Positions 10,482 to 19,089 are shown, counted from the first letter of the stretch. The stretch is DNA of 64,000 bases from Bacillus sp. P14.5 (GCF_003316765.1 NZ_NIJF01000060.1:62001-126000); one strand, 5' to 3'. Made by a program: numbers and translations. The notes: generated by a model from the letters alone, not told the origin.

Positions 10482-10660
10482 CGTGTAATCATACCTTTTC
10501 TAAAAACCATTCATCTTACTCATATATCGTACCCCTTATTACTTGCCTGTAATCTTAGGAGATAATCAGTTTTTAGATTCTACCATATTCAATGAATACA
10601 AATACAGTAACTTGTCTTGTTCATACTCACGTGAACTTTTTACTTAAAGTAAGAATGAAT

Positions 10661-11140
10661 TTAAAGCAGATCTTTTCTCATCTCAATCTCATCCCTTATT
10701 GGAATTCCAGCATTTCCTATTAAGGGTATTTTCGGCTTGATTTTTCTAGCCTTTTCCACAGCATTAATGAAAAGATTAGATAAGAAGTAACCTCTTTTTT
10801 GATAAAATCTCAGGGCTTCGATGTTATCATTGGTTGTTACAAGTTGAACAGAAGTACAACCAAGTTCAGCCGCAGCTCTTTCGGTTTCATGTAATAAAGC
10901 AGAACCAATGCCTTTTCCTTCCTCTATACTATCCAAAGAGATAATCTCACACTTCTCCCCTTCAACTTTATAGGTGATTAATCCGGTAATTTCTTTACTC
11001 TCGTCATCGCAACAGAACCCATCCAGTTCACTACAGTCGTATACTCCGCTTGAAATGACCATTTCGGGACTTCCCCAATGGGCTGTAAAAAAGCTTTTAA
11101 CTTTCTCTCTATGATTATCTGTAATCCTTTGTATATTCAT
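10661..11140 (-). CDS. GNAT family N-acetyltransferase
   Basis: ATG at 11140 has AAAGGAG seven bases upstream; in-frame sequence above it is not preceded by a ribosome site. 159 aa. The acetyl-CoA motif A is GKGIGSALLHETERAA, followed by NIEALRFYQKRGY (motif B), as in small-molecule GNATs. Divergent from the Xre-type regulator at 11243. Substrate unknown. Confidence 0.85.
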   Translation of the reverse strand: MNIQRITDNHREKVKSFFTAHWGSPEMVISSGVYDCSELDGFCCDDESKEITGLITYKVEGEKCEIISLDSIEEGKGIGSALLHETERAAAELGCTSVQLVTTNDNIEALRFYQKRGYFLSNLFINAVEKARKIKPKIPLIGNAGIPIRDEIEMRKDLL

Positions 11141-11242
11141 GCTTGGCTCCTTTTTGAATGAAATGTAAAGTCCGCTTGACTTTAATATTGTGGTAAAGTA
11201 CACTTTACATATCGAATCTTTCCATTAGTGAATGGAGGTAAA

Positions 11243-11452
11243 ATGAAAACACTGATTAAAGAGAAACGGACGTTTTTAAATATGACGCAGGAAGAACTTT
11301 CACGCCAGCTGAATGTTTCGAGACAAACCGTCATATCACTGGAAAAAGGCAAGTATAAACCATCTTTGATTCTGGCACACAAATTGGCTCAAATTTTCGA
11401 TTGCATGATTGAAGACCTTTTTATTTTTGAGGGGGACGAAAACATTGACTGA
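11243..11452 (+). CDS. Xre/Cro-type helix-turn-helix regulator
   Basis: 69 aa. ATG at 11243 follows GGAGG. Nearly the entire protein is the HTH: MTQEELSRQLNVSRQTVISLEKGKYKPSLILAHKLAQIF. It belongs to the short YgzD/YvaO-like regulators usually paired with a small membrane protein, as here: the next gene starts inside its 3' end. Confidence 0.9.
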   Translation: MKTLIKEKRTFLNMTQEELSRQLNVSRQTVISLEKGKYKPSLILAHKLAQIFDCMIEDLFIFEGDENID

Positions 11453-11762
11453 AACAGTAAAGGATATTTTAATCGCTTTATCGGGTTTAGGTATTGGTGT
11501 CATTTTCATGATTATTGCTGCGGTCATACAAAGAAAAGTTGGCAGAAAGATGCGGGTTTTTGATGAACGCCAGCAGCAAATCTCAAACCAGGCAAAGGCA
11601 TTTTCTTGGAATGTTACCTTGATCGTTCTATTGATTGCGTGGGCAGTGGTTATAATTGTCGATGGCATTTCTTTTGCCTTCTTCTTGATGGCTGCCATCT
11701 ATATTCTTCATTGCCTGTCTCTCATTGCCACTACACTTTATTACAATCATCAAAACACCTAG
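11445..11762 (+). CDS. Small membrane protein paired with HTH regulator (DUF2178/DUF3796-like)
   Basis: I choose TTG at 11445, with GAGGGGG nine bases upstream, overlapping the regulator's stop by 8 bases (translational coupling). 105 aa, four hydrophobic segments as two pairs, separated by the cytosolic motif FDERQQQISNQAKAFSW typical of this membrane family. Function unknown; regulator/membrane pairs like this often form a self-regulating unit. Confidence 0.8.
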   Translation: MTETVKDILIALSGLGIGVIFMIIAAVIQRKVGRKMRVFDERQQQISNQAKAFSWNVTLIVLLIAWAVVIIVDGISFAFFLMAAIYILHCLSLIATTLYYNHQNT

Positions 11763-11790
11763 AGTCTGAATTCCAGGCTCTCTTTTTATT

Positions 11791-11890
11791 AGGCTCTTTT
11801 CTTAAAATTTGTTTCTTTTTATATAATTTTCGTAAGCTAATACCATACCTCATCGAAATCACCCTGGTAAGCAAGAAAGAAAAGAGCCTT
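11791..11890 (+). mobile_element. Short copy of the MITE-like repeat (family 1)
   Basis: About 100 bp: starts AGGCTCTTTTCTTAAAATTT and ends GAAAGAAAAGAGCCT, so the left end pairs with an internal inverted repeat of the longer copies. The right half of the element is missing. It sits between two convergent genes. Confidence 0.75.
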
Positions 11891-11911
11891 AGGAAAAAAC
11901 TATGTAAAAAC

Positions 11912-12661
11912 TCAAAAAAACTCGTAAAGTCCTTCATCGAAGTAGTGATATTCTTCATCAGTAATTTTATAGCGGGTATAACCTTTGTAGAATGCTTTCA
12001 GGTAATCTTCTCGTCCTCTCAATCTGCCAATCGCAAGTGCTTCATCATACCGGGGGTCACCAACGGTCATGCCTGCGACATCAATAAATAAAAACACTTT
12101 CCCATTACGTACAAGAACATTATCTGTCGTTGAATCTCCGTGAATCAGCGTCTGTTTTACTGGGGATGGCTTGGTTTTCTTAAGATATTCGAGCAGTTCC
12201 ATTGATCCATCCGCTTCCCCTTTTTTCAAATACTGTTCCGCTCTGTTCAACTGAACTTCCAGCCAATTTTCTTGGTGATTGGGAATTATCATTTCATGAA
12301 GCTCCTGAAGAAATCTTCCGAAGCTTTGGATCAGTTGCATTTCCTCTTCTCGAGAGCCAGCCATTTCCAACGCCTGTCTTAAGGTAATCCCTTTTTCATA
12401 TGACATCAGTAGATGACTTCCTTGTTCTTCGAAATAACCATGGTAGCGGGGCATGGGTAGAAGCTGGTTATTCTTCAGTACCTCTGCTTCCGACTTCAGC
12501 CATTCTTGATACTTTGGTTGAAAAGAACTTTTTAAGATGAATGCTCCTTTGCCTGTCACTAGTTTGCGGACCTCAGAAGTACATCCCTGCTCTTCCAATA
12601 ACATAATTTCCTCTATATCGCCAACGATTTTTTCAATCTCATAGACTAACTGTTCATTCAC
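11912..12661 (-). CDS. Aminoglycoside phosphotransferase (APH) family kinase
   Basis: 249 aa, GTG start at 12661 after AGGAGGG. The kinase fold is visible: a nucleotide-loop-like N lobe, the catalytic loop IHGDSTTDNVLV (~residue 173) and the metal-binding FIDVAGMTVGDPRYD (~194). The family phosphorylates aminoglycosides, choline, homoserine and other small molecules. No neighbour indicates the substrate, so resistance should not be assumed. Confidence 0.8.
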   Translation of the reverse strand: MNEQLVYEIEKIVGDIEEIMLLEEQGCTSEVRKLVTGKGAFILKSSFQPKYQEWLKSEAEVLKNNQLLPMPRYHGYFEEQGSHLLMSYEKGITLRQALEMAGSREEEMQLIQSFGRFLQELHEMIIPNHQENWLEVQLNRAEQYLKKGEADGSMELLEYLKKTKPSPVKQTLIHGDSTTDNVLVRNGKVFLFIDVAGMTVGDPRYDEALAIGRLRGREDYLKAFYKGYTRYKITDEEYHYFDEGLYEFF

Positions 12662-12815
12662 TTGTGAACCCTCCTTGCCATTGGTATTCTAGATAGTTGG
12701 TCAATTCCCTTCTTTTCATTGGAAGCCCTGTAATTCCAAGGGCATTGTAAAATCAACTGAATTTTAGACCGGAGATCAGAGGCACTTATAAGAAAGATTG
12801 AATGTATTTTAAAAA

Positions 12816-13158
12816 TGACTCTGTATTGTTGTTTAAAAGGGTACGTTGACTTCCGTTCCAAGTGTTTGACCCCGAGGGGCTGGGCGCTGCAACTGGATTG
12901 GGGGTCTTACCTGTCCCGCTATTCCCGCAGGAGGTCGTACACCTTCCACTCCAGTTAACATATGCAGAGGAAATGAGAAATTAATATAAACAGGCGTATC
13001 AACATTTCATAATAAATTTAGTTATAAATTAAAGCTGGAATTAAAAGGAAAAGCAAGTCGATTATACAGCATTTTTCAAGTTTCTTAATTGGATGACGCC
13101 TTCTTACTGGCACTTGAACCCAAAATATCTATAACAACAATATTAACTAACAGAGCCT
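12816..13158 (+). mobile_element. Composite MITE-like element (family 2) with GC-rich core
   Basis: The right end AACAACAATATTAACTAACA-GAGCCT (13133-13158) is inverted relative to the left end GACTCTGTATTGTTGTT (12817). Inside is the GC-rich Bacillaceae repeat (12841-12961: CTTCCGTTCCA...CTGTCCCGCTATTCCCGCAG...CCTTCCACTCCAG). It matches the element at 25480-25766, including the tail ACTTGAACCCAAAATAT. Confidence 0.7.
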
Positions 13159-13160
13159 AA

Positions 13161-13360
13161 ACAATAGAGGGAAGAATTCCTCTTATTTACTAGAAAGCAT
13201 TAAAAAATATCTTAAACTAAGGGAAAAGTTCCCCTTATATGGATTATATCACTAGAAAATAGGTGATTTTTTTCTTATAAGGGGAAAAACTCCCTCTATT
13301 TACTTCATTATGAACTGAAATTTGCAATTAGCGGGAGAATCTCCCCTTATATTTCCCAGG
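13161..13360. repeat. Palindrome array A2 (4 units)
   Basis: Four hairpins with centres near 13175, 13228, 13287 and 13338 (spacing 51-59): AGGGAAGAATTCCTCTTATTT, CTAAGGGAAAAGTTCCCCTT, ATAAGGGGAAAAACTCCCTC, GGGAGAATCTCCCC. Same hairpin type as array A1. It follows the composite element and precedes the marR promoter region. Confidence 0.7.
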
Positions 13361-13491
13361 ATTCTTAATTTGGCAGCTGACGGCTCTGACGGTTTCCGCT
13401 ATAAAACCCACTGTTATTCCAAGGGTTTTCTTAAAAAAATCTTCTAATTTGACTTCTTTTTCTCATAATATTATACTGGTTCGAGTAAATG

Positions 13492-13505
13492 GTCGTTATA
13501 GCAAC
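13492..13505. promoter_or_regulatory. Probable MarR operator, site 1
   Basis: On the minus strand GTTGCTATAACGAC, a near-palindrome of the form GTTGsTATAsCAAC, 20 bases before the marR start. It matches site 2 upstream of the azoreductase in 12 of 14 positions. Confidence 0.6.
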
Positions 13506-13524
13506 TAACTAACGGAGGAAACCA

Positions 13525-13959
13525 GTGAACATTAGATTTCAAGACTATATCAGTATCAAAATTCATAAAACCGATCTGAATTTGACCAGCTATATCAAAT
13601 CGATGCTGGAAGAATTCAATCTGGCTCCAGAACAGAATCTGGTCATGATGCTTCTTTGGGAAAAAGATGGCCTGACTCAAAATCAGCTTGCAGAGAATTT
13701 GGGCAAGGACAAAACCAACATTGCGCGAATGGCTTCCAACCTTGAGAAAAAAGGATTCATCAAACGGACTGGCTGCCAGGATGACCGCCGCTCCTTAAAA
13801 CTTCACCTCACAGAGACAGGAAAAAACTTGGGAGAAAAGGTTTTACCAGTTGCTGAAGAATTCAACGAGTTGGTATGTAAAAATTTTTCTCCTGAAGAAA
13901 TTTCAGAATTAGAACGGTTACTGAACAAGATCAATGTCAATGTTCTTGAAGAGAGGTAG
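13525..13959 (+). CDS. MarR family transcriptional regulator
   Basis: 144 aa, GTG start at 13525 after GGAGG. The winged helix is clear: DGLTQNQLAENLGKDKTNIARMASNLEKKGFIKR (recognition helix) and the wing DDRRSLKLHLTETGK. Only 64 bases before the azoreductase start. The same palindrome precedes both genes, so it likely represses itself and the azoreductase. No conserved Cys pair is visible in the N-terminus, so a quinone/thiol sensor of the YodB type is not supported. Confidence 0.9.
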   Translation: MNIRFQDYISIKIHKTDLNLTSYIKSMLEEFNLAPEQNLVMMLLWEKDGLTQNQLAENLGKDKTNIARMASNLEKKGFIKRTGCQDDRRSLKLHLTETGKNLGEKVLPVAEEFNELVCKNFSPEEISELERLLNKINVNVLEER

Positions 13960-13980
13960 AGATTCTCTTCATCCCAAATG

Positions 13981-13994
13981 GTTGCTATACCAAC
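13981..13994. promoter_or_regulatory. Probable MarR operator, site 2
   Basis: GTTGCTATACCAAC is a palindrome (one central asymmetry, S/S) 30 bases before the azoreductase ATG, matching site 1 in front of marR. Confidence 0.6.
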
Positions 13995-14023
13995 TAGAGT
14001 ATATTCAACGGAGGTTATTCATC

Positions 14024-14650
14024 ATGGAAAAAGTATTATTCATTAAAGCAAACTGCAGACCGATTGAACAGGCGGTCAGTGTGAAGCTCTATCAAACGTT
14101 CTTAGAAACTTACAAGGAAGCACATCCTGAGGATGAAATCACAGAACTGGATCTATTCCGTGAAAATCTTCCTTATTATAATAATGACATGATTAATGGG
14201 ATGTTCAAGCTGTCAAGAGAGATGGAATTGACTGATGATGAGCAAAAAGCCGCTGACACAGTCAATAAATATCTAAATCAATTCCTTTCTGCTGATAAAG
14301 TCGTAATTGCCTTTCCGCTATGGAACTTCTCTGTACCTGCGGTTCTTCACACATATCTTGACTATATGGCACAAGCCGGCAAAACGTTTCGTTACACAGC
14401 TGAAGGACCTGTCGGCTTGCTTGGCGACAAGAAAGCAGTGCTGCTGAATGCTCGTGGAGGAGTCTATTCAGAGGGACCTGCACAAAACTCTGAGATGTCA
14501 GTGAATTACGTGCAGACCATGCTGAGCTTCTGGGGAGTGACTGATATTCAAAGTGTAATCATCGAAGGCCATAACCAATATCCTGCTCAAGCTGAAACCA
14601 TCATTAAAGAAGGTTTAACAAAAGCCGCAGAACTGGCAGGCCTTAAATAA
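14024..14650 (+). CDS. azoR: FMN-dependent NADH:azoreductase/quinone reductase
   Basis: ATG at 14024 follows GGAGG. 208 aa, flavodoxin-like fold. VLFIKANCRP at the N-terminus corresponds to the FMN phosphate loop, FPLWNFSVPAVLHTYLDYM is the typical FMN-ring segment and LNARGGVYSEGP follows as in AzoR. The enzymes reduce quinones and azo compounds with NADH, protecting from electrophiles. Operon or regulon with the MarR gene upstream. Confidence 0.9.
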   Translation: MEKVLFIKANCRPIEQAVSVKLYQTFLETYKEAHPEDEITELDLFRENLPYYNNDMINGMFKLSREMELTDDEQKAADTVNKYLNQFLSADKVVIAFPLWNFSVPAVLHTYLDYMAQAGKTFRYTAEGPVGLLGDKKAVLLNARGGVYSEGPAQNSEMSVNYVQTMLSFWGVTDIQSVIIEGHNQYPAQAETIIKEGLTKAAELAGLK

Positions 14651-14661
14651 ACAATCTTTCC

Positions 14662-14707
14662 AAAAAAGAAGTGGCAGCCCGTTAAAAAGGCTGACCACTT
14701 CTTTTTT
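14662..14707 (+). terminator. Terminator after azoreductase
   Basis: AAAAAAGAAGTGG-CAGCC pairs with GGCTG-ACCACTTCTTTTTT; strong stem with T6. Confidence 0.85.
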
Positions 14708-14890
14708 GGGCTCCTATTCGTAAACTTTGCTGCTTTAAATATGAATCGGGCTAACATAACGCCTTAATTCACATTATATATCCTGTGGTAAGCAAGAAAG
14801 TATAGAGCTGCTCACCCCGAATAGAGAGAAAAAACTAAGTAGTCGGCGATATCCGAAGGAACAATTTCGCGCAAAAAAAACCTTAGTTTT
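14708..14890 (+). mobile_element. MITE-like repeat (family 1)
   Basis: Left end GGCTCCTATTCGTAAACTTTGCTGCT begins directly after the azoR terminator. The core has GGTAAGCAAGAAAGTATAGA and GAGCTGCTC. The right end is diverged (ATTTCGCGCAAAA near 14865). Confidence 0.7.
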
Positions 14891-14920
14891 TGAAAGAGGC
14901 TGTCTTTGATCCACAGCTTC

Positions 14921-15451
14921 CTATTTAGAAGTATGGAGCTTTAACATCTGTTTGCTCATCGTTTCCATTCTATTCAAGACGTCTTCATTAATTATGGTGT
15001 TGCTTCCATCAAAGCAGGAATTATGAACAAAGACATTCCTTGCCGGCAATACCCCTTTAAGGAAAGCGATAATTGGCTTTAAATGATACTCAGGAACAAG
15101 ATAATGTTTTTCGGATCCGGCTGTTGCCACCATACCGACTACCTTACCGTCAAAACCTTCTTGCGGTATATGGTCAAACAGATTTTTCAGCACACCTGAA
15201 ATGGAAGCCTGATAAATCGGGGTGCCGATGACAAGTAAATCAGCTCCTAGAATGGTTTTAACCACATTCTGAGTATCTGAATTGTATTTTTCCAAAGGAT
15301 ATCCTTTTACCATTTCTACGTCATAGTCCTTTAGGTCAATCATTTCTATTTCCAGGCTTTCATCCAATCTGCCAGCGGTCTTTAGTGTTTCTTCCACGGC
15401 AATGGCGGTTTTTGATCCAGCTAACGCACCTGATATTCCAACAAGCTTCAT
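14921..15451 (-). CDS. NADPH-dependent FMN reductase
   Basis: 176 aa; ATG at 15451 after GGGAGG. The N-terminus VGISGALAGSKTA is the flavin phosphate loop and VIGTPIYQASISGVLKNLFDHI the FMN/dimer segment of the SsuE/YhdA group. ATAGSEKHYLVPEYHLKP follows as in these reductases. Likely supplies reduced flavin, possibly to the luciferase-like or other monooxygenases of the cell; the specific partner is unknown. Confidence 0.88.
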   Translation of the reverse strand: MKLVGISGALAGSKTAIAVEETLKTAGRLDESLEIEMIDLKDYDVEMVKGYPLEKYNSDTQNVVKTILGADLLVIGTPIYQASISGVLKNLFDHIPQEGFDGKVVGMVATAGSEKHYLVPEYHLKPIIAFLKGVLPARNVFVHNSCFDGSNTIINEDVLNRMETMSKQMLKLHTSK

Positions 15452-15546
15452 AAAAAACTACCTCCCAATGAACATCTTATGCTTTTATAACCAACAATCT
15501 AACTATTTTAACAATTCTAGATTACCATATAATTAGTAAATATTCG

Positions 15547-16017
15547 TTAATTTAGCTTACGCTTAGGGAAGTCCAGTATGAGCTTCAGATGAATTGTAAG
15601 AAAAATGACAAGAAAAGCAGCGGCTGGCAGCCATTCAAGCGGAACGATCAAATCTGCTGCATAGGCAGCCAGAATGGGTAGTGGCAGCGAAAACACAGCC
15701 ATTTTCCATAAGTATTGATACTTCAATTTGCGTTGAAGTGCTGCTGCAACACCAACGAGCAAGACAGTCATCAGTGATATTCCCGCCAGTACAGCGAATG
15801 CTGCAAAGAACGGGCTCAAAACAAGGAATTGGAGAAGGAAAAGAGCATCCTCCCCGCTTCCGTTCATGTAAACTTCCACAAAACCTGGAAGATTGATAAT
15901 GATGACAAGAGAAAACAAATAAAGCAATGTATAGGTTAAATTTGTTTTATTTAAAAAAGTACGCGCTTTTTTGTTTGGCAGCTTTAAGGCATTAATATAT
16001 ATTTGAATCAATTTCAT
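15547..16017 (-). CDS. Hypothetical membrane protein (DUF1189-like)
   Basis: ATG at 16017 (MKLIQIYINALKLP) has GTGAGG nearby, a better start than the in-frame codon at 16032. 156 aa, about four to five membrane segments. The N-terminal MKLIQIYINALKLPNKKARTFLNKTN resembles DUF1189 proteins (YqhR/MalA-like). It starts 22 bases after the DUF1450 gene and is probably co-transcribed. Confidence 0.65.
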   Translation of the reverse strand: MKLIQIYINALKLPNKKARTFLNKTNLTYTLLYLFSLVIIINLPGFVEVYMNGSGEDALFLLQFLVLSPFFAAFAVLAGISLMTVLLVGVAAALQRKLKYQYLWKMAVFSLPLPILAAYAADLIVPLEWLPAAAFLVIFLTIHLKLILDFPKRKLN

Positions 16018-16038
16018 GCTAACCCTCACCATTCTATC

Positions 16039-16284
16039 CTACGCATAAATCGCAAGTTCTTTTTCTATATGTTCTTCAATCTTTTCTAAGCATTCTTCGG
16101 CAGTCTTGGCAAAGATCCGTTTACCATTCACTATAGCATAAGGGCGTTTGGCGCACATACCGCAAAAGGATAAACAAGTATTCTCCAGGACAGAGACTTC
16201 GGGATACTTGGTTTCCAGTATCTCTTCCAGGTTAATAGAATTAATTAAACTGCCGTCGCATATTTCCACAACTACAATTCCCAT
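16039..16284 (-). CDS. DUF1450 family protein (YuzB-like)
   Basis: ATG at 16284 with GGAGGG upstream. 81 aa. Conserved Cys set: EICDGS near residue 8 and the cluster C-LSFCGMC-AKRPYAIVNGKRI, a pattern like thioredoxin-like [2Fe-2S] ferredoxins. The biochemical role is not known. First gene of a pair with the membrane protein downstream. Confidence 0.85.
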   Translation of the reverse strand: MGIVVVEICDGSLINSINLEEILETKYPEVSVLENTCLSFCGMCAKRPYAIVNGKRIFAKTAEECLEKIEEHIEKELAIYA

Positions 16285-16532
16285 TATTGCACCCTCCTCT
16301 ATGTTGAGTGTTATAGTCCAAGGCTTGACCTTTAGCATTTTCATCAATTTAAATGCCTATTATAACAAAAAATATTTACTATTCCTGCAATAAAAACGAC
16401 AATTTCAAAAACCCTGCCGCTTGGAACTTAGTGACAGGGTTTCTTAGGCTGCCTATCCATTAGTACAGAAGGCTGAAACAGCCAGCTGGAAAACATATAA
16501 TCTGTTTTTCTTACTATCTAAAAAATTTTAGT

Positions 16533-17129
16533 TTATAGGTTCTTATAGTCACTTTCAGCATTAAGCCACCTTACACAAGTATTAACATCCTTTCTTTTTC
16601 CAGGCGGTACCTCTCTTTTTGGATAACCAAAATAGAGAAAGCCCAGCACGTCGCCTTTATGGGACAAACCGAACAGCTCTCTCATCTTCCCATGATAAGC
16701 CGGTTTTCCAGTTCTCCAAAATCCACCGAGCCCCAGACCGTGCCCAGCAAGCAGCATATTCTGGATGGCTGCATACACCGCTCCATATTCTTCTACATCA
16801 ATTACCTTTGGGTTGTCAGCCGTTGGTTCCACCGCCACTGTGATTACCAAGGGTGCCCTGTAAGGTTTAGCAAGGGTTTTCTCCAATTTCTTTTGGTTCG
16901 CTTCACTGGAGGGATCGTCCATGCTCTCCATTGCAATCTCTGCCAGAACACTTCCAAGGGGTTTTCTTCCTTCACCTGTCAAAACAAAGAAACGCCAAGG
17001 CTCTGTCCGAAAATGGCTTGGTGCCCAGCTCCCTGCCTCCAGAATTTGATTGATGACCTCATCAGGGATCGGTTCATCCTTTACTAATCCCATACTTCTG
17101 CGTGTATTGATTGCTTCAAAAATGTCCAT
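16533..17129 (-). CDS. Nitroreductase family protein (YfhC-like)
   Basis: 198 aa; ATG at 17129 after GAGGTG. The N-terminal INTRRSMGLVKDEPIPDEVI and GSWAPSHFRTEPWRFFVL are the FMN-binding signature; GLGLGGFWRTG lies in the second flavin segment. Such enzymes reduce nitro compounds and quinones with NAD(P)H. It fits the redox cluster of the region (azoR, FMN reductase, OYE). Confidence 0.9.
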   Translation of the reverse strand: MDIFEAINTRRSMGLVKDEPIPDEVINQILEAGSWAPSHFRTEPWRFFVLTGEGRKPLGSVLAEIAMESMDDPSSEANQKKLEKTLAKPYRAPLVITVAVEPTADNPKVIDVEEYGAVYAAIQNMLLAGHGLGLGGFWRTGKPAYHGKMRELFGLSHKGDVLGFLYFGYPKREVPPGKRKDVNTCVRWLNAESDYKNL

Positions 17130-17441
17130 GCCTTCACCTCAAAAAATAATAAATTATACCCTGCTACTTATATATGTTAGTACTGAAGGATTTACTAAGA
17201 TTATTTAGCGGGAGCTTTACCTACCAACTTTGGTGCCAAGTTGTGAAATCGGTTTATTTGCTTTTGGAGTGTCGGAGATCAGAGTATTAATAGTAAGCGT
17301 TAATTAACTGGAGGTCGTTCGTGGTGAAATAATAAATAGATACAGCTGCCTTTTACACGGCCAATTTCTTTATAAGCTGCCAAGTTGCCTGAAAGATTTA
17401 CCGAACTGCTGGGTATTTTTTAACGTTCCAATTCAACAATT
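17130..17441. other. Intergenic stretch, nothing recognised
   Basis: I see no open reading frame with a ribosome binding site, no repeat copy and no palindrome array in this stretch. Confidence 0.5.
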
Positions 17442-17470
17442 AAAGCGGCTCAAAACGGCCGCTTCATAGT
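17442..17470 (-). terminator. Terminator after Old Yellow Enzyme gene
   Basis: AAGCGGC-CGTTTTGA-GCCGCTT on the minus strand followed by TAATTG; it abuts the 3' end of the gene at 17475. The T tract is weak. Confidence 0.5.
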
Positions 17471-17474
17471 TTTA

Positions 17475-18593
17475 TTATTTTACAGGGAACCATCCTGGTG
17501 TATTGATGATGGCGTTCCAGAGATAATCAGGGATAACCAATTTCTCTTGGTCACCTTTGGAAAGCGTGACAGCGATGTCATCTTCTCTGCCCTCTTCGAC
17601 TTTTTGTACCCAATCTGGTTCCATGATCAGTTCCCTGCCCAGCGCCAGGAGAGGTACTCCAGCATTAATCGCTTTTACCGCTTCTTCAGGAGTATGGATG
17701 CCGCCTACTCCGATAAGCGGTGTGCGGTCACTTATAGTTCTTAGTAAGTACTCAATTCTTGTTTGGCCGGCTTCTACTCCCCTTCTTGGTTCAGACCAGA
17801 AGTCCATTAGGGATACGTGAAGATAATCAAGGTCCTGTTCGGCTAGCTTATCGACAAGTACAAGGGTGTCATCCATTGTAATTCCCGGTGTTTCCGGTTC
17901 TTCCGGCGAGAAGCGGTATCCGATGATGAAAGAATCATCCCCGTATTCAGCGGCTGCTTTTTTAACTTCGTCCACAACTGCCAGTGGAAAGTTCAAGCGG
18001 TTTTCCAGGCTGCCTCCCCACTTATCCCAACGGCGATTGGAGTGAGGGGAGAAGAATTGCTGCAGAAGATACCCGTTGGCACCATGGATTTCGACTCCAT
18101 CGAAGCCTGCCTGGATTGCGCGGCGGGTAGTTTCACCAAAAGCAGTAATGATTTCTTTAATTTCCTTTTCTTCCAAGGCTCTTGGTGTGTGCTCATTTCC
18201 TTCAGCTGCCACGGCACTTGCGCTTACAGTATCTCCATTTGGCACTAGTTCAGGAGGGCAGGCTCTTCCTCCATGAAAAATTTGCAGGATAGCTTTTGTA
18301 CCCTGGTCTTTAAGAGCATCCGCCAGCCTTTTCAAGCTTGGAATCATCTCGTCACTGTCAGCACCAAATTCTCCGGGGAATCCTTTTCCATCCGGAGTGA
18401 CATTAGTGCAGGCTGTGATGGCCATGCCAACACCTTTAGATCTGCGGATGTAGTAGTTAATTTCTTTGTCTGTAACAGTACCATCAGGATTTGATGCGAA
18501 GTTTGTCATGGGAGCCAGGACAATCCGGTTCTTCAACTGTACCCCATTTTTAAATGTAAAAGATTTCATTAACGCATTATACTTTTCATTCAT
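17475..18593 (-). CDS. NADH:flavin oxidoreductase (Old Yellow Enzyme family)
   Basis: ATG at 18593 (MNEKYNALMKSFTF) with GGAG upstream; 372 aa. Single-domain OYE: APMTNFAS near the N-terminus, catalytic/FMN region GVEIHGANGYLLQQFFSPHSNRR with the H-x-x-N pair, and GVGGIHTPEEA plus ALGRELIMEPDW near the C-terminus. Reduces activated C=C bonds. It lies 33 bases downstream of the IDEAL-domain gene and so falls in the unit controlled by the 21-bp sites at 19026 and 19127. Confidence 0.9.
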   Translation of the reverse strand: MNEKYNALMKSFTFKNGVQLKNRIVLAPMTNFASNPDGTVTDKEINYYIRRSKGVGMAITACTNVTPDGKGFPGEFGADSDEMIPSLKRLADALKDQGTKAILQIFHGGRACPPELVPNGDTVSASAVAAEGNEHTPRALEEKEIKEIITAFGETTRRAIQAGFDGVEIHGANGYLLQQFFSPHSNRRWDKWGGSLENRLNFPLAVVDEVKKAAAEYGDDSFIIGYRFSPEEPETPGITMDDTLVLVDKLAEQDLDYLHVSLMDFWSEPRRGVEAGQTRIEYLLRTISDRTPLIGVGGIHTPEEAVKAINAGVPLLALGRELIMEPDWVQKVEEGREDDIAVTLSKGDQEKLVIPDYLWNAIINTPGWFPVK

Positions 18594-18625
18594 TTCCAAA
18601 CACTCCAATTCAAATAAAATCATTG

Positions 18626-19006
18626 TTAATTTACATGAGGAAAATTTAATCTGCTGTGAGCGGATAATTGTTTTCCAATATCCTCCTCGCTGACAGCCCC
18701 GCTTTCAAAACCATGCAAATCAGCGGACAGCTGTTCAAACCATTCCTTATCATGTGTTAGAAGAGCAAGATCAATCAAGTCGATGATATCTGCTTTTGTT
18801 TTTCTCAGCGACTCTGGAAGTGCTGATACAGAATGGATTTTTGTCTCGATAGAACTTCCTGCTACTCCATCCTGTTCTGCTTGTACTGCTTTTATTTTTA
18901 CTGATTTACTGGCATCATTCACGCTTTCAATATAGCCGATGACGATTTCACCTTCAAATGACTTGGCCTTAACCCAATCTCCAACGATAAAGTTTTTCGT
19001 GTTCAT
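18626..19006 (-). CDS. IDEAL domain protein
   Basis: ATG at 19006 (MNTKNFIVGDWVKAKSF) is better spaced from AGGAAGGTGA than the ATG at 19015. 126 aa. An N-terminal SH3-like part (DWVKAKSFEGEIVIGYI) is followed by a C-terminal IDEAL helix pair, IIDLIDLALLTHDKEWFEQLSADL. IDEAL domains are short Firmicutes helical modules, presumed for protein contact. Linked to the OYE gene; two Rrf2-type sites lie upstream. Confidence 0.8.
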   Translation of the reverse strand: MNTKNFIVGDWVKAKSFEGEIVIGYIESVNDASKSVKIKAVQAEQDGVAGSSIETKIHSVSALPESLRKTKADIIDLIDLALLTHDKEWFEQLSADLHGFESGAVSEEDIGKQLSAHSRLNFPHVN

Positions 19007-19025
19007 GCCATTCACCTTCCTATAA

Positions 19026-19046
19026 GTGTAATTTAATAAGTTACAG
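19026..19046. promoter_or_regulatory. Rrf2-type 21-bp operator, site U1
   Basis: GTGTAAT-N7-GTTACAG, matching the palindrome CTGTAAT-N7-TTTACAG upstream of the Rrf2 gene. It lies 20 bases before the IDEAL-OYE operon. Confidence 0.65.
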
Positions 19047-19052
19047 TTATGC

Positions 19053-19089
19053 TAAAAGAAAAGCCTAAATGCTTTGGACACTTCAGGCT
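19053..19089 (-). terminator. Terminator between two Rrf2-type sites
   Basis: AGCCTGAA...TTTAGGCT then TTTTCTTTT on the minus strand. It most simply ends the Rrf2 transcript, though it also lies between sites U2 and U1 in the leader of the IDEAL-OYE operon and could act as an attenuator. Confidence 0.65.

Noticed and set aside
11912-12661. Aminoglycoside resistance gene
   Set aside because: Only the general APH kinase fold is supported; no similarity to a specific resistance enzyme can be claimed by eye.
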